Shown here one piece after another: positions 5,553 through 7,186 of a DNA stretch of 7,186 bases. Origin of the DNA: Desulfobulbaceae bacterium (GTDB lineage Bacteria > Desulfobacterota > Desulfobulbia > Desulfobulbales > Desulfurivibrionaceae); contig PWOG01000219.1 of assembly GCA_003557565.1 (NCBI GenBank), forward strand, positions 1-7,186, read 5' to 3'. The number at the start of each line of letters is the position of its first letter. The first letter of the stretch is position 1. A model generated the notes under the pieces. It searched no databases. It had not been told where the DNA came from and was given only the letters and a program-made list of their open reading frames with translations. The translations under genes were made by a program, and so were the position numbers.

Positions 5553-5633
5553 GGAGCATTAACAATTACACCGGCGCGTTATCGCCACAGCAAGCCGCCC
5601 GGTTTAACCATAAGAGCAACAGGAGTTATCACC

Positions 5634-6407
5634 ATGAAAGTAAAACGCCAGATAATTGAAATAGACGAAAACCTCTGTGACGGCTGCGGCCAGTGCGTGC
5701 CCGACTGCGCGGAAGGGGCCTTGGAAATCATCGACGGCAAGGCCCGGCTGATCGCGGAGAAATATTGCGACGGCCTGGGCGCCTGCCTGGGCGCCTGCCC
5801 CACCGGCGCGTTGAAGGTGGTGGAACGCGAAGCCGATGACTTTGACGAAGAGGCGGTGGAAGAACTGCTGGCCGCCAAGCAAAACGAAACCCGGGAAACG
5901 GAGCCAACGGCGGATGCCATGGCCTGCGGTTGCGCCTCATCACATATCCAGAGCTTCGGCCCGACCACACCCTGCCAGGCTGCCAACCAGCCCCGGGAAA
6001 CGGCCATGGCCCCGGCAGCCGCCCCCACCGCCGGCCCCGAGCAGTCCGCCCTTACCCACTGGCCCATCCAGATCCGTCTGGTGCCGCCGGAGGCGCCTTT
6101 TCTCAAGGGGGCCGACCTGCTGGTAGCCGCCGACTGCGTGCCGGTGGCCCATCCGGACTTCAACCGCGAACTGCTGCCGGGCAAAACAGTGCTGCTGGGT
6201 TGTCCCAAGTTTGATGACGCCGAATCCTACGTGGCCAAGTTCAGCGAGATTTTTGCCACGGCGGGGATTAAAAGCATCACCATCGCCATCATGGAGGTCC
6301 CCTGCTGCGGCTCCATGCGCGGCATCATCCAGGCCGCCCAACAGCGGGCCGCAACCTCCATCCCGGTGGAAGAAGTGGTCATCGGCGTGCGGGGCAACCG
6401 CCTGTAA
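5634..6407 (+). CDS. Dicluster ferredoxin-like protein with cysteine-rich C-terminal domain
   Basis: A 257-residue, probably cytoplasmic iron-sulfur protein. Residues 1-62 form a two-cluster ferredoxin fold. The first motif is complete (CDGCGQCVPDC: Cys15, 18, 21, 25). The second reads CDGLGACLGACP (Cys45, 51, 55) with Leu48 where a cysteine is normally found, so the second site has one ligand fewer. Residues 64-140 form an acidic, then Ala/Pro-rich linker holding Cys98, Cys100 and Cys114. The C-terminal domain has Cys168, GCPKFDD (Cys190) and PCCGSM (Cys224-225), possible further metal or redox sites. The ATG at 5634 has AGGAG eight bases upstream; the frame stays open further upstream only into repeat B2. 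Similar ferredoxin genes accompany hcp in HcpR regulons of sulfate reducers, so electron supply to Hcp is a reasonable inference, not a shown fact. Confidence 0.85.
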   Translation: MKVKRQIIEIDENLCDGCGQCVPDCAEGALEIIDGKARLIAEKYCDGLGACLGACPTGALKVVEREADDFDEEAVEELLAAKQNETRETEPTADAMACGCASSHIQSFGPTTPCQAANQPRETAMAPAAAPTAGPEQSALTHWPIQIRLVPPEAPFLKGADLLVAADCVPVAHPDFNRELLPGKTVLLGCPKFDDAESYVAKFSEIFATAGIKSITIAIMEVPCCGSMRGIIQAAQQRAATSIPVEEVVIGVRGNRL

Positions 6408-6436
6408 TCTCCTTTTCATCCCACCGGCACAAGGGG

Positions 6437-6466
6437 TTGGCATTTCTGAAAACAATGCGGTATACT
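6437..6466 (+). promoter_or_regulatory. Sigma70-like promoter directly upstream of a terminator
   Basis: TTGGCA (6437-6442, five of six matches) and TATACT (6461-6466, five of six) are separated by 18 bp. This is the best complete promoter match in the window. Transcription would start near 6473, about eight bases before the terminator stem at 6481. Confidence 0.6.
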
Positions 6467-6480
6467 CACTCCGTTTAAAG

Positions 6481-6521
6481 CAAATTCTCATGGGTCAACC
6501 TCATGGGAATTTGTCTTTTCT
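6481..6521 (+). terminator. Intrinsic terminator
   Basis: CAAATTCTCATG (6481-6492) pairs with CATGGGAATTTG (6502-6513), with 11 Watson-Crick pairs and one G-U, around a nine-base loop. TCTTTTCT follows. It can end transcription of the ferredoxin-like gene, whose stop is about 75 bp upstream. It would also end a roughly 45-nt transcript from the promoter at 6437-6466. Confidence 0.75.
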
Positions 6522-6525
6522 ACAA

Positions 6526-6580
6526 TCGCCGCAAAAATCGGTGGCGACGTTCGTGATTGGCGCAATTACTGCGAAGCCAA
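6526..6580 (+). other. Two small hairpins upstream of the thioredoxin-like gene
   Basis: TCGCCGC (6526-6532) pairs with GTGGCGA (6541-6547) with one G-U, around AAAAATCG. TTGGCGCA (6557-6564) pairs with TGCG and CCAA (6570-6573, 6577-6580) across a three-base bulge. With the terminator just before, this makes three hairpins in about 100 bp. They could be parts of a structured leader, though small hairpins of this size also arise by chance. A candidate -10 box for the next gene, TATAGT, lies at 6595-6600. Confidence 0.35.
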
Positions 6581-6627
6581 ATTTTAGAGGCACCTATAGT
6601 ACACAACGGACACGGAGAACAATTTTA

Positions 6628-7149
6628 ATGAAGCGTTACAACTCTTTTCCACCCCGGTCACCTCTGTCCAGCCTGGCGGTTATCCTGCTGGCCCTGCTGG
6701 CTGCGGCGGCGTGCTCGCCCAACGGTGGCTCCCAGGTCACCACCATGCCGTCATTCAATCTGGCCGCGGCGGAAGATGGCAGCAACATCAGCAGCCGCGA
6801 TTTCAAGGACCAGGCCATGGTGGTCACCTTTTTCGCCACCTGGTGCCCGCCATGCCGCCAGGAGGTGCCCAACCTGATCGCCCTGCAGGAAAAATACGGC
6901 AGCGACGACTTCACCGTGCTGGGCATTTCCGTGGACCAGGGAGACACCCGGGCGGTACGCAATTTCATGTCGGAGATGGGGATCAATTACCCGGTGGTGA
7001 TGAGTGATACCGACACCCCGAAAAATTTCGGCGATGTCTTCGGGGTTCCCACCTCGTTTCTCATCGACCACCAGGGGGAGATCATCCAGCGTTTCGACGG
7101 CCACGTGGATTTTCCGGTACTGGAGCGCGAGCTGCGGGCCATTCTCTAG
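6628..7149 (+). CDS. TlpA-like thioredoxin-fold lipoprotein
   Basis: A 173-residue protein of the TlpA/ResA thiol-disulfide reductase type, acting outside the cytoplasm. It has a basic N-terminus, a hydrophobic stretch (13-28) and a cysteine at 29 (LLAAAACS). This fits a lipoprotein signal with a loose lipobox, since alanine replaces the usual leucine at -3. The mature domain has FFATWCPPC (68-76) with redox cysteines 73 and 76, and GVPTSFLID (139-147) with the cis-proline Pro141. It likely keeps periplasmic cysteines reduced, for example during c-type cytochrome assembly; the client is unknown. The ATG at 6628 has GGAG ten bases upstream. The frame is open further upstream, but that part overlaps the ferredoxin-like gene and lacks a signal peptide at its start. 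A terminator separates it from that gene, so it is probably expressed on its own. Confidence 0.9.
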   Translation: MKRYNSFPPRSPLSSLAVILLALLAAAACSPNGGSQVTTMPSFNLAAAEDGSNISSRDFKDQAMVVTFFATWCPPCRQEVPNLIALQEKYGSDDFTVLGISVDQGDTRAVRNFMSEMGINYPVVMSDTDTPKNFGDVFGVPTSFLIDHQGEIIQRFDGHVDFPVLERELRAIL

Positions 7150-7186
7150 TAACCCAAGCAGCCGCACCTTCGGGCGATCAGCCAGG
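7149..7186 (+). repeat. Palindromic repeat, subfamily B, copy B3 (right end outside window)
   Basis: From 7149 the sequence reads GTAACCCAAGCAGCCGCAC and then CTTCGGGCGATCAGCCAGG. This matches the left arm of subfamily B in the B1 orientation (CAGCCGCAC, then CTTCGGGC or CTTGGGGC, then GATCAGCCA), with a few bases missing. Its first G is the last base of the thioredoxin-like gene's TAG stop. Only about 38 bases are visible, so a full copy is inferred. Confidence 0.7.

Noticed and set aside
5535..5633. Upstream extension of the ferredoxin-like gene from 5535
   Set aside because: It begins inside repeat B2, has no ribosome binding site, and the ATG at 5634 follows a good AGGAG and aligns with a ferredoxin N-terminus.
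6211..6627. Upstream extension of the thioredoxin-like gene from 6211
   Set aside because: It overlaps the ferredoxin-like gene in another frame and crosses a terminator. The ATG at 6628 directly precedes a lipoprotein signal.

Overview
The window is about 7.2 kb of GC-rich bacterial chromosome. It encodes seven proteins, and several copies of a palindromic repeat lie between the genes. The class I hybrid cluster protein, the zinc-ribbon HD protein, the dicluster ferredoxin-like protein and an FNR/HcpR-like operator together suggest an anaerobic sulfate- or sulfur-metabolising member of the former Deltaproteobacteria (Desulfobacterota, perhaps Desulfobulbales-like). The taxon is inferred from gene content only; no marker RNA gene is present.

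Left part (1-2214). A housekeeping pair lies on the minus strand: plsY (acyl-phosphate:glycerol-3-phosphate acyltransferase) followed by sfsA. A CDD-fold nucleoside deaminase, best called guanine deaminase, reads divergently from the plus strand. The 151-bp divergent spacer contains a 19-bp operator-like palindrome.

Centre (2215-6407). This holds a probable nitrosative-stress and redox cassette, all on the plus strand: hcp, a zinc-ribbon/HD-domain protein, and a ferredoxin-like protein with an unusual second cluster motif. Upstream of hcp is a near-perfect FNR-type site (TTGAT-N4-GTCAA). It is spaced exactly as expected for a class II activator over a plausible -10 box. A 108-bp palindrome with a 36-bp tail lies between that promoter and the hcp ribosome binding site, so it would form part of the hcp mRNA leader.

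Right part (6408-7186). A strong sigma70-like promoter is followed almost at once by an intrinsic terminator, then by two further small hairpins, then by a TlpA-like thioredoxin lipoprotein.

The least ordinary feature is the repeat family. Seven copies or fragments are visible, in two subfamilies (A: 1-97, 2297-2459, 4455-4502, 4582-4690; B: 2538-2681, 5409-5552, 7149-7186). Complete copies are about 108-110 bp, start with GTAA, end with TTAC and fold into one long imperfect hairpin with a CGTAC...GTACG apex. A and B differ in sequence but share a core, and paired positions change together. Most copies sit against the 3' ends of genes. One B copy overlaps the end of the HD gene, supplies its last codons and stop, and appears to have cut off the C-terminus. 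No transposase is present, so these look like non-autonomous REP/MITE-type elements.
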